Shown here in pieces: positions 11,113-24,119 of a stretch of DNA of 64,000 nucleotides. The notes beneath the pieces were generated by a model. The model was not told the origin of the DNA and did not search any database. It saw only the letters and a program-made list of their open reading frames with translations. The number at the start of each line of letters is the position of its first letter. Positions within the stretch are counted from its first letter, which is position 1. Position numbers and translations under genes: made by a program. This DNA is from Capillidium heterosporum (lineage: Eukaryota > Entomophthoromycota > Entomophthoromycetes > Entomophthorales > Capillidiaceae), in contig WBMQ01000014.1 of the NCBI GenBank assembly GCA_016630905.1, positions 186,001 through 250,000 on the forward strand, given 5' to 3'.

Positions 11113-12375
11113 CTAGAAGTTGGTGATTAAGTATTCAGAATGAGTAAATTCGAAAAAGTTGGAGATCACCCTTGGCTTATCAGTCTTGATATTGATATGA
11201 GGACTTTTCTTTGGCAGGCTGGCTTTGCACTTTCTTAGCATAAAAATAAGGACCAACTACTGCTCTAAAATCGAGAATGCAATGTCTATACGCAATCTGA
11301 GACCATTATCGAACAGAAATCAGGATTGCACCTTTGATTTATCGAGTACGATCTTGTTGGTAGTTGAATCTACAAAAAACCGTTCCAGGTTGAATTTCTT
11401 TGGATCCTTCTATCAATCTTGATTGTTCATAGAGGTATGCAAGTCACAGATAACATTTTGACTAGAGAGAGGCTGGTGCTCACTTCTAGGCTGGACTGGC
11501 TATGTAATCAGATATCATAGATGTTGAATGGTAGAATTTATACACATGGGCTCATAGATTGTGGCCAGTAGGTATAGCATATATTTACACCGCTCTCCGA
11601 TAGGGCATTTGTTGTCAGAGTCTATAAAGTTAAAATCTCTTTGCATACTTTATCTTGAATACTTGGGCCAATTGCTAAGTGAAATATGATTTAAGATAAA
11701 GTGTTGGAGGTAATGTCATGATTGGCAATAAACAATGCAGTCACGCTGTTGATTAGCTCTTCGGTAGCTAGGATCAGATTCCCATCCTCATTCAAGATAT
11801 CGGCTGCTTTGACCATTATCATCAGCTTATCTCCTTCCAGCACCTTTGTTGCTATTAGCCTTCTTTTTTATCAACCTCTTCCTTTTATCCATCATGATCC
11901 TATGCAGCAAGTTACAAAGCTCACAGATACCTCTTTAATTTCGTCTCCGTGAAGAAATTGACAGGTATTCTAGGAATGTAAAAAAATCGAAGAGGGTTAA
12001 AAAATTGCCTCCATCACTCAAATGTGCAAACTAACAATCCCTTTGGATTTTCACTCGCTTTGAAATCGATGTTGAATAGAACTTTTTTAAATATGGAATT
12101 TATATTTGAACTTTCTTTTGTTCCGTTGATAGCTTCGATCACCTGTTCTATACACTCGTTAATGAACATTGTTGAGCACTTGCAATGGAACACTGAGTTG
12201 ATAATTCTACGATGCCTCTTTCACTCGTCACCATTAGAATGGGTGACGCTATTGCCAAAAAGCTTTTCATTGAAATCATGAGTTACGTTTTACATAAAAG
12301 TCTTTCAGATACAAGTTCAGCTTAGTTAAGGTTTTATTCATCATCTTCAACAACTATGATTCAGCTACTGAAACA
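11113..12375 (-). pseudogene. Cytochrome P450 pseudogene
   Basis: Minus-strand sequence follows the P450 at 6100-7662 along most of its second exon, from the segment matching EDDDTMKDILAKSNIY (near 12,370) to a C-terminus resembling KPRVISNSFGFSHP before a stop at 11,113. It is fragmented by frame changes and stops. The heme-loop region is only partly recognisable. The first exon of the parent is not found upstream. It probably arose by duplication of the nearby P450 or a close relative. Confidence 0.8.
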
Positions 12376-13362
12376 CCTAGAAGCACTATGTTTTGAATGA
12401 CTGACATGTCTGTACTGAACTTTGCAACTTTAGAAATTTGTTGTTTTTGCTTTTTACCTCATATTTATATCAATTGAGGTAAACTAACTTGCACCTAAAG
12501 TCACCTGTAGGCTAGAATTTATTTGCTTTACAATGTAGGTACAGTAACCTATATTGTATTTTCAGATCTCACTCTTCTCATCAATATTATCCCATACATC
12601 CCCTAAATCGTGCTCAGAGTTGCAGCTGCCACCCAAGGAGCTTTAAACATTGCAACTTCTAGTTCGCTACAAATAAACTACTTTAACTTATTTGTTATAA
12701 GCAAGGACATGGTTTTCGGGTTAGAAGACGTAGCGGATCTTTGAGCAATTTTTTCTAGTATACTGACTACTGCTTTTAATGTATCCTTTCTTTAGATCCG
12801 TAAATCTCACTAGAATCTAAAGTAGAACAGCTTCATATCAATTATTAGCAGCTATGTTTCAATTGATAGTAATCGAAAAATGGATTCTCAAGGTCCCATA
12901 GCTAAAACCAACCATACCTTGGGCGATAAAGTGGTCACTTCGATCTGGTAAAGCACTTATTTTCGATATATAAAATATGATCTCAAGATAAGATAGTAGA
13001 AACTCTTCAAAAAACTGCCAACATCAAGCCCACATTCCAATTTCAAACCCCAAACAACCTATACAACTATTTCATATTAATTGTCTGATATCTATTTTTT
13101 TTTCTTTTAAATAGTAACAGCTAATTCAGAACAAGCCATTACTATAGAAGCAACGTCATGCTACACCAAATTAGTCGCTTTAATTTTCAGGCGATCAACA
13201 CCAACTGGGAAACTAAATTGAGTTTTGGCTGAAACTGAAAGTAATGAAATTAAGCCATTGAATCCACTAACAACTTAGAGAAGTGCAAGTCCAGGAACTA
13301 TACCAACAAGGCGACATAAAACAAGCTACTCAAGAGGGAATATAGCATTCAAATTATTAGAG
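12376..13362. other. Intergenic upstream of the Tag1-like gene
   Basis: AT-rich, with no recognisable exon 1 of the P450 relic and no RNA gene. A poly-T tract lies at about 13,098. The promoter of the downstream gene must lie here. Confidence 0.35.
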
Positions 13363-14820
13363 ATGGGTGAAACCAACAAGGATACCGAAAAGACAGTGGT
13401 CAAGCAACCAAAGCAGAACAAAGGATTTTTGGCTTTAGTCAAAAGGCTCAACCTGCTAAATCTGTTACATCTATCTGACAACGCTTACCTACGTTTCATC
13501 TACAATCTTATTGTGTACGCGTTACTTTCTTACTCAATATTATTCAAACTCATCTACAAGCGCATGCTACCTCTAGTTGGTAACCTCCTACTGAAAAAGT
13601 CAACTCTAGGTATTAAATCCATCTTAGTCTTTGAAAGCCAACCCGATAATTTAATAATGTTCATTAATCTTAAGCTAAGTGATACTGGACCTTTACCTTG
13701 TTTAATTTTGTTGGAGGATAAAATGACTTTGGGATACAAAACAGAAGAAGGAGAGCTTAAAGAGTTTGGAGTAACTAGTCTACCACCATTTCAAATCGTA
13801 CCTACCGCCTGCAACCAGCTAGGATTTAAGTTGAATGTCAAGATTTCAGATATGGACAACTTCATACACTTTGCTACTGGTCTTTTACAGAGTCCCAACT
13901 TGGAGTTGACATTAGATGCCAAGGTCAGTGCTTACGCCTACAACATTTTACCTATCCAAGGCTTAACTTTGAACAAGTCGACTCAGTTGGTAGGTATGAA
14001 TAAGCTGGTCGATGTGACTATAGTCAAGGTAGATGTAGTGGAAGGTACGGCAGATTTTATAAAAATGGATATCATCTGCGTAATAATCAACCCCAGTCAG
14101 GTTGAAGTTAACTTAGGAGATACGATCTTTACATTAAAATACAAAGACCACGCTATTGGGGAGGTTCTGATTAAGGATATGAAGCTTTCAGCTGGAAGGA
14201 ACGTAATACCCACTGTAGGTAAGTTTATCATACCACCTAGCGCTTCCAAAGCCTGTATCGAAGCCGGTACTCAACTCCTGAGTAACTTCTGCTGTAGGAG
14301 ACCTTCCCAAGTAACGGTGGACGGTGATCACCCCAACAGCTCCCCATTCATATATTGGAAGTCGGCGTTAAGTAGTTTAAAGTTAAACTGTAGGTTGGAT
14401 GGCATCCAAGATGCTTTGATTGTACAGGCCAACTTGAGTTTGAGCTTGACTGACTCGGTGTTTGGGTTACTGGATCGCGCTATACCTGCCAAGTTGACGA
14501 TGGTAAACCCCTTCAAGTGTTCCATATTTCTGTTGAAGCTGGATGCGGTGGCTTCGATGGATGGGCAGCCCATTGGGAACGTAGATACCGACTTGACGCT
14601 TGATCCCATCGAGCTAAAACCTAAGGAGCAGACAGTAACCAAAGCCTTGAACATGCGACTTCATTTGGATCCCGGCACTTTGAAACGAGTCTTTGACAAA
14701 TTCGCTAGCAACAACTTGAACTTCGACGTCAAAGCGAGTATTGAAGCCAAGGTTGGGGAGTATAGGGTTACCCTGGATTACGACCAAGAGAACATAAAGG
14801 TATATTTAGGCGGTGTTTAA
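13363..14820 (+). CDS. Tag1-like membrane protein of the DUF3712 type
   Basis: Intronless, 485 residues. A basic soluble N-terminus of about 40 residues is followed by a hydrophobic segment (IYNLIVYALLSYSILFKLIY, about 45-65). The rest is a long lumenal or extracellular domain rich in beta strands. The stretch NPSQVEVNLGDTIFTL ... IGEVLIKDMKLSAGRN matches the fungal DUF3712/LEA-type repeat, and similar strand-pair units recur (SLSLTDSVFGLL, KLTMVNPFKC, LTLDPIELKPKEQ). In budding yeast the family member Tag1 sits in the vacuole membrane and helps end autophagy. I infer a similar vacuolar membrane location, but not the function. Confidence 0.7.
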   Translation: MGETNKDTEKTVVKQPKQNKGFLALVKRLNLLNLLHLSDNAYLRFIYNLIVYALLSYSILFKLIYKRMLPLVGNLLLKKSTLGIKSILVFESQPDNLIMFINLKLSDTGPLPCLILLEDKMTLGYKTEEGELKEFGVTSLPPFQIVPTACNQLGFKLNVKISDMDNFIHFATGLLQSPNLELTLDAKVSAYAYNILPIQGLTLNKSTQLVGMNKLVDVTIVKVDVVEGTADFIKMDIICVIINPSQVEVNLGDTIFTLKYKDHAIGEVLIKDMKLSAGRNVIPTVGKFIIPPSASKACIEAGTQLLSNFCCRRPSQVTVDGDHPNSSPFIYWKSALSSLKLNCRLDGIQDALIVQANLSLSLTDSVFGLLDRAIPAKLTMVNPFKCSIFLLKLDAVASMDGQPIGNVDTDLTLDPIELKPKEQTVTKALNMRLHLDPGTLKRVFDKFASNNLNFDVKASIEAKVGEYRVTLDYDQENIKVYLGGV

Positions 14821-14945
14821 TATAAAACTTTGTAAAATAAAATTTTGTTTCTTTAGTTTTATTTTATAAATCAGGTATCCAATGTAACGGTTTATTAGTT
14901 AACTATATCATATATATACTTATCTAGCTTGATTATTATCAAAAA

Positions 14946-17900
14946 TTAAGGTGCTAGAACGTTAGCCAGCTCCTTCCACATACTCTGTAAAATTTTGGAA
15001 TCGTCCTCAAATCCCAACTGTACGACATCTTTGTTCAAGGTAGCTCGCGCCAGTCGGAATCTAGGATCACTAGCGAGTTGTGGCTCCAAGCTGGCAAAAT
15101 CCCTGAAGAAGGCAACCAGCTCAGCTAAAATTAAACCGGGTAAAGTTACCAACTGGTTGGTAGCTGCAAGTAAAGTAACAACTTCAGCCAACAATCCTGA
15201 AGTCATAGCTACCGCAACTGAACCTTTACCACCTACATCCTTGTACCCATCCCTATTCTCCTTACTACTGGAGTTAGCGTCCACCGATAGACCTGGGATC
15301 AAAACCCCAAGTAGAACAGGCCACACCGAGAACCAGAAACTCGATCGAAGGGTTGAAGGGAGGTAAGGATCATCTAAGTCGACATTTACCTGGGGGTTAT
15401 GGTTATGGACGTGGATATCATGGTCATCAGTCAGATGTAAGACTCGAACCCACAGCTTAATGAGTAACATACCTAGACACTGTAGCTGGCCGGGGTATCG
15501 GAAATTTAGGTTGGAGTGGGTGGACGCATCATCTGAGATATTACTGTACATAGTTGACGACAACTCTCCCGATAGTGGAGTGGTAATTGCATCACGGATT
15601 ACTCGCAGGACGTAGGGCTGGAGGCGGCTGGCAACTACGATGAAGTCGATGTCTCTACGGGCCGTCACCGAAGTCAGGAACCAACTTAGAGCCAAGGCAG
15701 CTTTACGAGGTTCGGAAGGTTGGAAATGAGAGAGGAGGACTTGGGGCAGCACCTCTTTACTCAAATAAAGGTGGGCTAGTAGGTAACTCAAATAGATACC
15801 GCTGGCAAAGGAGGTGGGATGTCGCTTCGTAAAGTGGTGTGGGTCGTTCAAGTAGCCAATTAGGTTGGGGACGAAGCTGTCAGGTAGATCTTGGAACATG
15901 AGGTAGAGCCGAGGTGCCTGTGCATTCAAAGTAATTAGATAATCCACTTTGTCCACGTCATCACTCCCATCCAAAATACCCATGAAGTAATTTGTTGACT
16001 CTAAACTGCCATCTAACTTGGGCTCGGTACCCGGCACATAAAGCACTGTCTTAACTAGGGCGACAATATGGCTCGATAATATTTTGGGTTTTTGGCGGTA
16101 GAGAGCTGCGCTGAACTCCTGTAGGATGATGGACCCAAATTCAACGATATCTTCCAAACCGCTACCCTGCCCCGCTTCGTCGTAATAGCCTTTGATGGAT
16201 TCCAAAAGTATGCCTAGGGCTGGTGCCTTGAAACTAAATCTACTTACCGTCACCTTCAACAGGCTTTTGAGTTGCTGTGGGAAGTGCTTTCGCGAAAATT
16301 AGTTGTATTTACAATGAATAAATTACCTCAGGTGCTAGAGAATGGTTGGTGATTACTTGAGCTAATAGGATATAGATGGAAGTAACATCCAACTGGGTAG
16401 GCTGCCACTCAGAAACGTGCTTCAGGAATTGGGGGATAAAAGTACCAAACAGCTCGGTCAATAACCTATCGGAGAACCCACTGCTGTAAACGCAGATGAC
16501 GTATCGTGTCAAGTTGGATAGCACATTATTAAAGTGATTGGATTCACTTACTGGTAACGTTAAAAGTCGATTTAACACATCGATGATGGGCTGTTCTAAG
16601 GGACTAAAGTCTCCACCCAGGTTACTGGCGCGATGGCGGGATGCTGCTGCCTCATTTAAGACCAAACCTAATGTTTTGAACAAAATATCCCCGTGCTTAT
16701 CGTAATCATAGTTCTAAATTGATAGGTTAATTGAAAATCGTTGTAAAAAATACCTTGAAGGTGAGTACGAATAAGCCGTTGGTGGCATAGGTACGGAAAG
16801 CGGTAGTCAGGAAGGCTTTAGCTTTCAAGGCCAACGAATCTGCTTCGCTTGGCTCAGCTCCATCGCTAACCAACCTCGAAGTCAACTGTACCATCGCCAA
16901 GACCTGGGCCGAAAGTATATGCTGAGAAAGTAGCGGTGCCTTGGCTAGGATAGTATGGAATAGGTTGAGAATAGACAATCCTAAGCTCTCAGAGAAGGGT
17001 TCGGAACCTGAAGCATCTCTAGTAGTGCCTACCAGACGGCTGAGTCGTTGAAGAAGTGGTAAGGTGGCATCAAAATGAGGGCTGTGGTCAATATCGTACT
17101 TGTAGACCAATATCTGCAGGCACTCGACCACCTCGACCAGGAAGGGATCAGTAGGATGGCCAGATTGACTTAGTAATGCAGCAGTAATTATCTTGAACAG
17201 AAGGTCGATGAAATGGGTGCCGATACAGTGCTCCAAGCTGGAAGCATCATCGTTGACCTGTGTTGTGGAATCTAAATCTTTGGTCAGACCGTTGAGACCG
17301 AAGTTGTCGTTGTTAATTGGGTTGAAGTCAGAAGTAGGTTGGTCAACAGTGGCCAAGCTATCTAAAACTACCTTGAACTTGGATAAAAACGTCTGCACCA
17401 ACAAGGCCGATTGCTGATCTTGTAGATTTAAGGTGAAGGTTGTGGGGAGATTGACTCGATACCCACCGTCGGCTCGTGCATCCAGTTGAGCCTCCGAGAT
17501 CCCTAGTGTCCGTGCCAACAAGAACTTGATGGTGTAGACTTCGCGTAAATTTATGACGATACGATTGGACATTAATGTGAACGCCAGGTTGATTACCAAG
17601 ACCTTGAGAGTCAACGGGTCGGCTTGGATTTTGGGATGGTAAAATTGTGACTTATTGATCGTTTTGCTAAATGTAGTTAGTTGATGGAGGTCAGGATCAT
17701 TCTGGAAAAGTGTCAAGTGACCTACGATCGAACGCCAAGCCAGCACCGGCATCTTGGGTACTAGCGTAGCCAGATGCAACATCAATTTTGCGGTCACTAC
17801 CTTGTCATACAGGCTACAGTTGTCGAAATAGGTCGTCCAGCTTAACAACAAAAAATTAACGACATCACGTTCTAAACTCCTTATTAACACTTCGAATTTC

Positions 17901-20900
17901 GTCCTCAGGAACTCTGGTTGGACAAGCTAAAGCCGACAAAGGCACTGAAGATGGGACCGACGAACTTCCACCCGTCAGGGAACTGTCGCGACTTGGTACC
18001 GGTGTATCGATTCAAGAATCCCGATGGCGGCATCCAACCACAGCCATCCCCCATCCAAAGACTCCGACCCTGGCTTTAAATTTCGGAATCTTACGATATT
18101 TTCGGGGCTTATTCCATCTAAAAGTAGGGCTGGGGAGGTAGTACCTACTTCGAACAATAAATCCAAAGGCTGGGGTCGGTATACCTGTTGGGAGGAAACC
18201 ATTAACAACCACAACCTAATTAAAAATTAATAAATCTATGAGGAATATAATTTAAAGTTACCAAACGACGTAGTCGGGATCTTGAGCTAAATGAGTACGG
18301 GCGTAGGGTGGGAAGATACGTAGTGCTTCCAGGACTCCAATTGTGACTTTAGCCGGTAGATGTTTGGCTAGTTTAACTAGAGTAGTAGCTACTCCACGTT
18401 CTAAGGTGAGGCTTGTGGGATCAATCTCGCTGTCATGGTGCACAACTTCTGATATAAAGTTAACCGGATCGCTATATGAACTTATTTAGAAATCAAAGTA
18501 AATTTTGAGATTACAGGATGTGTAAGGGCAAAGTTGATAAGGGCTGGCTGATTTGAAGCTTGGGTTGTTCGTGGACCTGTTGATGGTAGAGTCGTTTTGT
18601 CATCATCAACCCAACGACGGTGACTAATGTTGCACAGCGCTCTAATAGGCTTTGAGAAGAGCTCTTGAGTAGAGTTTGGAATCGATCAGTACATAATAAG
18701 TCCTGCAACGCTTGATTTATGGCTGTCATTTCATCCTGCCTCAAGCTTTGAATTGCCAGCTGATAGAACAAAGTAGTCAAATATTGGCTCAATAGTTCAA
18801 TATCCAACTGAGGATGGGTTAGAATCTCCGGTGTAAGCTCGACAAACCTTGGCAACTTAGCTCTAAACAAAATGATTAGTTTTACTTGGTAAATGAAATT
18901 TAAATTACTGGGCCATGGCCATAAATTCACTCCAGCTCAAAGCGTAGCCCAAACCAACGACATCCACTTTCAGCAACTCTAGCCAATTTTCCATCAAGAA
19001 TGATCGTGCAGCTATGGGAAACCACAGCTCGGTTCCCGGATCCTCAAAGCTTATACCTTGGATCTTGGTAGATAAAGTGGTTCGTATCTGATTTGGTAAT
19101 TCATCCAGATTGTGACGTTGGGTTCGATATACAGGTAAGACCGACTGGACCCACCGACTCGCTAGGCTGAACCACAGATCTTCGGCTAACCCAGCTGTCT
19201 GTAACAGGTTCAGCGCATTCAATTTGAAATCCTCAAACATATTAGCGGAAGTATCCTTAAAGTTTCCGATGTCAGATTCCAAATTGATAAGGCAATCGAA
19301 TAACAGTTGGCCTATCGCATTTGTACCTAGACTTTCGCAGCATAATTTAACCCAGGGTAAAAAGTATCTACGAACCAACTTGTCATGGGTCAACCGATAA
19401 CTGGTCCGCATATCTTCCCTTTTAGATGCATTTAAACTTACGTTTGAATTTGTTGGATTTGTAGTCTGAGCCAACTTCAAAGCCATCCTCGTAAGTTTGT
19501 TTTCACCATCTAAAACCCAGCCCAAGACCGGTTGGATGGTAGGTGCCCTTAGAACCTCGGACAACAGATCGAGTGGAGGTAATCGTTCGGTAACTAACAA
19601 TAAACCGAACTCGTTGATAGCCAGATCGTCATTGCTGAGTAAGGCCATAGCCACACGCAAATCAATGGACTTGTCTATATGGCAGGATATGCTCAACAAC
19701 GGTTGGGATAGTACTATATCGAAACCAGAAAAATTCAAAGGCCGGTTCAAAGTTGGGCTTAAAGCTACCAGCCCATGGAGCTCCATGTGGTTCAATATGG
19801 AGTAGGCGGCCAAATCGGTATGTAGGTTCAGCTTCTGCTTCATCTTACCGACGAAATCCGGGACCATTACCGGTACATCAGCCAGCTTCATAGTGACACA
19901 CAGTTTGTAGAGGCTAGACTGGCTGTACAATGGGGATATTGGTTCACTGGCCTTGGATAGGAGATCAGCATCTCGGTTCAAGGACGCTTTGAGTTGTTTC
20001 AGTCGTACTATCAGCTCATTCTCCGCATCGTCTTTCAGGGACCGAATCGCTAGCACTAAATTGACTTCTAACCAGTTTGATAAAACATCTTTTTCCATTA
20101 AGGAAGCAGAAGCAAGCTTATCTTCAATGCTTTCCAATTCCTCAATAGGATTTATCTGAATAAGATCTCCATCGTGATTGGCACAGTGTATGTGGTAGAG
20201 GAGGTTGGTATTGTTGATTTGAACAGCTTGTTGATAAGTACCTAGAATAGGTCGGTTACACCCTTTACAATCCTCTAGTTTCAAAGTGGTGACCCTGTTT
20301 ATAATTTTGCAGGCAGTCTCTTGATCGTTTCCGCTATGCTTGTAACAGTCGAAATGTAGGTCGGTAAGGCACGCTAAACATCTAACTCCACATCGGTCGA
20401 TCTTACCTTGACAAGCCTTACACGTCACGTACATACTTGAAGTGAACAAATAAGGGGTGTAGTTGCAGTTGTGAGCATACTCAACTCCCGACAAACCTTC
20501 CGAAGCTGTTATTGTTGAATGGCCCATGTAGATTTGTTTGGATTGAGAGGCTAGTTGAATGGCAAAAGGTAGATGAACACTGTCACTACTTAATACTGAC
20601 TTCAAGGCATAGTGAGTTGGTTGGTCCCGTAGCGTCATTAGTAGTTCGAACCAATTGAAAAACTGAGGAAAGGCTTGAACTGCATCTTCCAAAGTCTCGA
20701 ATCGGGATGCCAACCCCGAGAGGATTGGAAAGATGGTGGCGTCAATTAGGTCGACAGGCTTTGGCTCACTGAAATCCATATCTATACGCAATGAAGGTAC
20801 TAAAATCCAATTAATAAAAAAAGCTACTGAATATTTTAAAATTTACCACCACTTAAAGTCAATCCTGGGACATCAGCTGTCATTGAATTAGTCTGGTTGA

Positions 20901-21558
20901 ACTCGTCGGTCAACAAAATTTTTAAACTAGTGGTTGCGATAAGTTGAAGCAATCTTTCCAAAACTACGGTATCAAAGTAATCTATACCACCCGCCAAGCT
21001 AACTACCAACTGGACTAATCTCTCCTTATCATTAACCTTACTCACCAGTGCTCTTACAATCTCCAATACCGCTATCTGTAGACAGTAGGTCGGGAACAAA
21101 CTATCAGCCTTAGCTAAACTATCATCTGCTAAATACTGAGTAAGCATCAGTCGATCGACGCAGTATATAAAGTTGGTCAAAAAATCCGAATTAAAAACTG
21201 AATCGTTCCCAAAGTTGGATATAGTGGGTTGACTGTTTTTGCTAAACTGGTAGATGGTAGCTAACCCATTTAAAATGGTTAAACTCCTGTCAAGTCCTAA
21301 ACTTGCCTTTTTGGAGGGTTGGCTACTGTTAATTGGGATGAGGTTGTCCAAACTACCTAGGAAGTTGGTAAAATCGGCACTTTTGAGTATGGCTTCTAGG
21401 CTGTACCGAATACTTTCCATTCTTTTGAATGGGTAGTGGAACTGGTTGTTGAGGTAACGCTCTAGGAAACTGTTCTGCCATTTATCTTGACTTTCCAGCT
21501 GCTGAAGTAAATGTTGGATGTTCTTGTCGGTAAATGTTAACGGTAAATATGTTTCCAT
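14946..21558 (-). CDS. Giant alpha-helical protein with embedded C1-like zinc finger, family unknown
   Basis: Seven exons: 20847-21558, 18909-20799, 18515-18862, 18262-18471, 16754-18215, 16327-16713 and 14946-16286. Introns are 40-47 bases and the product is about 2,115 residues. Most of it looks like helical, HEAT-like solenoid. In exon 2 (about residues 330-430) there is a zinc-binding module: His-Cys, then CKAC, CLAC, H-x2-C and a further Cys, the spacing of a C1 finger, followed by CKGC with IHC and H, like half a LIM domain. Exon 5 is not cleanly open. Around 17,930-17,990 coding sense moves between frames (ILESIHRYQVATVP, then GWKFVGPIFSAF, then VQPEFLRTKFEVL), consistent with two single-base breaks. 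I could not name the family. A large scaffold or complex subunit is plausible. It is divergent from the chromatin gene at 21,860, and about 300 bases separate the starts. Confidence 0.75.
20320..20520 (-). other. C1-like zinc finger coding segment within the giant protein
   Basis: Encodes His-Cys, CKAC, CLAC, HFDC and a final Cys, then CKGC shortly after. Spacing is C-x2-C-x10-C-x2-C-x4-H-x2-C-x11-C, close to but not identical to the protein kinase C type C1 consensus. Known C1 domains bind diacylglycerol or act as protein-binding zinc folds. Which of these applies here is unknown. Confidence 0.6.
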
Positions 21559-21859
21559 ATTATATGCTATAAATTATATTAGTAACCGTGAGCAAATACT
21601 AATGAGATTGGTAACTTGAATGGTGAATTTATTGAGATAGCTTTATCTATTTCTTAGTTTAGGAAATTATCCTTTCAACTAGCCTTGACTCGCATTCTAA
21701 TTCGGACCTGACTATTGGTTAGACTAACTATCCAAAGTTTAAAATTGAAGAATTGGTTTGAAGAAAAGCACCTTTTAGAAATTTTACGAGATTTGAGCTT
21801 GGACCTGCCAACTTCACCAAAATTATACACCTAATACCAGTTACAGGCGAAACCGAACT

Positions 21860-23858
21860 ATGGACTACGAAACGAAATTAAAGAGGTTGCGAAGCTACTG
21901 GCAGTTCGCCAACATCTGTCAGTTTTTCTTGATATTTTTTGACGCCTACAATTTCGAAGACTTTGATAGCGATGTAATATTTAATTTGCTATACTCTGCT
22001 GACAGTTTAAAGGTTTTTGAAAGAGCCTTGATGATCGGGGATAAGACTTATATAGGCAACATGATGGTCAAGCTCTGTCAGAAGATAAGGGGTGGACAAA
22101 CTTCCAAGTAATTTTTTAAATTAATATATTTTTAAATTTTCGTGGTAAAAGTTTGGAGACTTGGGAGAGAGTTTTTAAGAAGGAGATGACAGACCCTGAG
22201 ATTGACCTACCGATCGAAATAGACCTGGAAACCTCCTTTTTTGAGCTAACTTTATTCCAACAGGTAAATTTTTACTCACTTTTTTATTTAATTTTGTAAG
22301 GTTGTATGCATTCATTACATGACCAATCTTCAATTCCGAGACTACCCTGAAAAAGTTCGTAACGGCGCTCCAAGTGATGATGAGATTACCAATTGGGTAT
22401 TTTCTATAATATATAAATGCTGATTTTCCTAAATAGAGAGTGGAATCTATCGGTGAAGATATAAAGGGAAATGAGTACTTTTTGCTAGATGGTAAATATA
22501 AACTTTGATATCTCGATTGAATATTTTAGATAATCGGATGTACATAAAGAAGCTAGAAGCTCATAAACCCAAATCCAACAACACAAAAGCAATCAAAAAA
22601 CTTCAAAGCATCAAGGAAACTGCTCTAAGAGAAGGCGAATCCATCGATGCGACCTGGGAGCCAGTAAACTTTATTGCTTAAAACCCAACTAAAACTTAAT
22701 AGGTCTGTATTACCCTGAAAGATTGGGAAGATATCGCCAACAAATTTGCAAAGTCTAGGTACGAGGTAGAGAAAGAATTGCACGGGACATTACAAGATGT
22801 CATCCCCCAGGTCACCTCTGATATCAAAGCTAAGCAACGTAAGCAAGCCAAGCTGGCACAGTTGGCTGCTTTAATTCCCAAACGTTCTTCACGACTTCAG
22901 GAGAAGGCATTACAACGCTTAGAGCAGGAGCGATTGGAAAAGTTGACTAAAGCATCAACTAGTGATATCGACTCCAACTTCAACCAATCGGTATATTTAT
23001 ATACTCACAGTATAATTAACTTTATTTTATTAGCCACAGCCTCAGGGAGTTGATCGACGTGCCCGTAGGCTAGCTTTGCGAAATCTACACAAAGAGGTAA
23101 TAGTCCCCAGCATCACCAATTCGAGCACTGAATCCCCATCAAACGGATATAACGAGGAGACGATCCCCAATACCACCAACCCAACCGCTCAATCTCCACA
23201 AGTTATCAACTGGTACTTCAAGTGCGAATGTGGAGTCGAAGGAGCCAACTTCAATGACGGGACAGCCCATATTGCCTGCGAGCGATGCCAGATCTGGCAG
23301 CACATTGACTGTCACAACTTCACCGGCCCAGGTGGTAGGCCGTTACGCAAGTTCGACCAGGTCAAGTTTGTCTGCCAGTCATGCCAAGGACTCCTCACTC
23401 CCAGTTCAACCATCAGCGTTGGCAACCCTATGGAATTGGATCCACCTTCTCCCGTACGTATCCGTATCGATTTAACCAAACTCAAGTCCAGAAATCATGA
23501 TAAAACTGAAGATGAAGGTCCTGAAGGTCCCAAAATTAATATCAAACTCAAAATGGAGAAATTGGAGGAGCAAAACCAGTCTGATTCTCAGAGGATAAGT
23601 AGTGACCTGAGGAAACTTGACCTGACATCAAACGACGCTAAGGAAGAAAAGGAAGAGGTGAAGGATTCTACTATCAAGCGTGAGAGGGAGGAAAATCACC
23701 TGAACTTTACTAACGATGCGACCAATCACACCAACCTAGACCTCACTAACGGATCGAAAGTTGCTAAGGATGAGAAAGAGTCTATGGACTACTTGCCTCA
23801 TCGACCTGATAAAGTTTTTAAAGCTAGGGATGACGAGTTAGGGGTTGGGGATATTTAA
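21860..23858 (+). CDS. DDT-WHIM-PHD chromatin protein, RSF1-like
   Basis: Seven exons: 21860-22107, 22152-22263, 22301-22396, 22437-22491, 22530-22663, 22703-22990 and 23034-23858, with introns of 37-44 bases. All joins keep frame and give 585 residues. The N-terminus is a DDT domain (YWQFANICQFFLIFFDAYNF, residues about 12-31). WHIM-type motifs follow, ending in the segment WEPVCITLKDWEDIANKF. Then comes a basic coiled stretch rich in Lys, Arg and Gln. A PHD finger lies near residues 372-425 (CECG, C-x2-C, WQHIDCH, CQSC). The tail is acidic and disordered. DDT and WHIM domains contact ISWI remodellers and linker DNA; PHD fingers read histone tails. The order matches animal RSF1 in a shorter form. 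It probably sits in an ISWI-type nucleosome-spacing complex. Confidence 0.85.
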
Positions 23859-24119
23859 AGGTATATAGAGTTTGAGTTTGGCGCTAGTAAAATATGACTA
23901 TTTTGATTTTACAACTTAGTACCTTAACCATAGCCTATACTTGATTGCTAACTTTTATATTTCTATTAATGGATATATTATCAAGAGTTATGATGTAAAA
24001 AACCACTTATGGTGAGAATTTACTATTTCATTATAGCAATAACCTTTTACTAAAGCCTTTCTGTTGCATAAGCCCCATATCCCTTGTAGTGCAACTATAT
24101 CCTAGAACCTTCAATCCAC

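Noticed and set aside
11225-12281. Plus-strand open frames in the 11-12 kb region
   Set aside because: They match the antisense frames of the P450 at 6-7.7 kb, so the real signal is a P450 relic on the minus strand.
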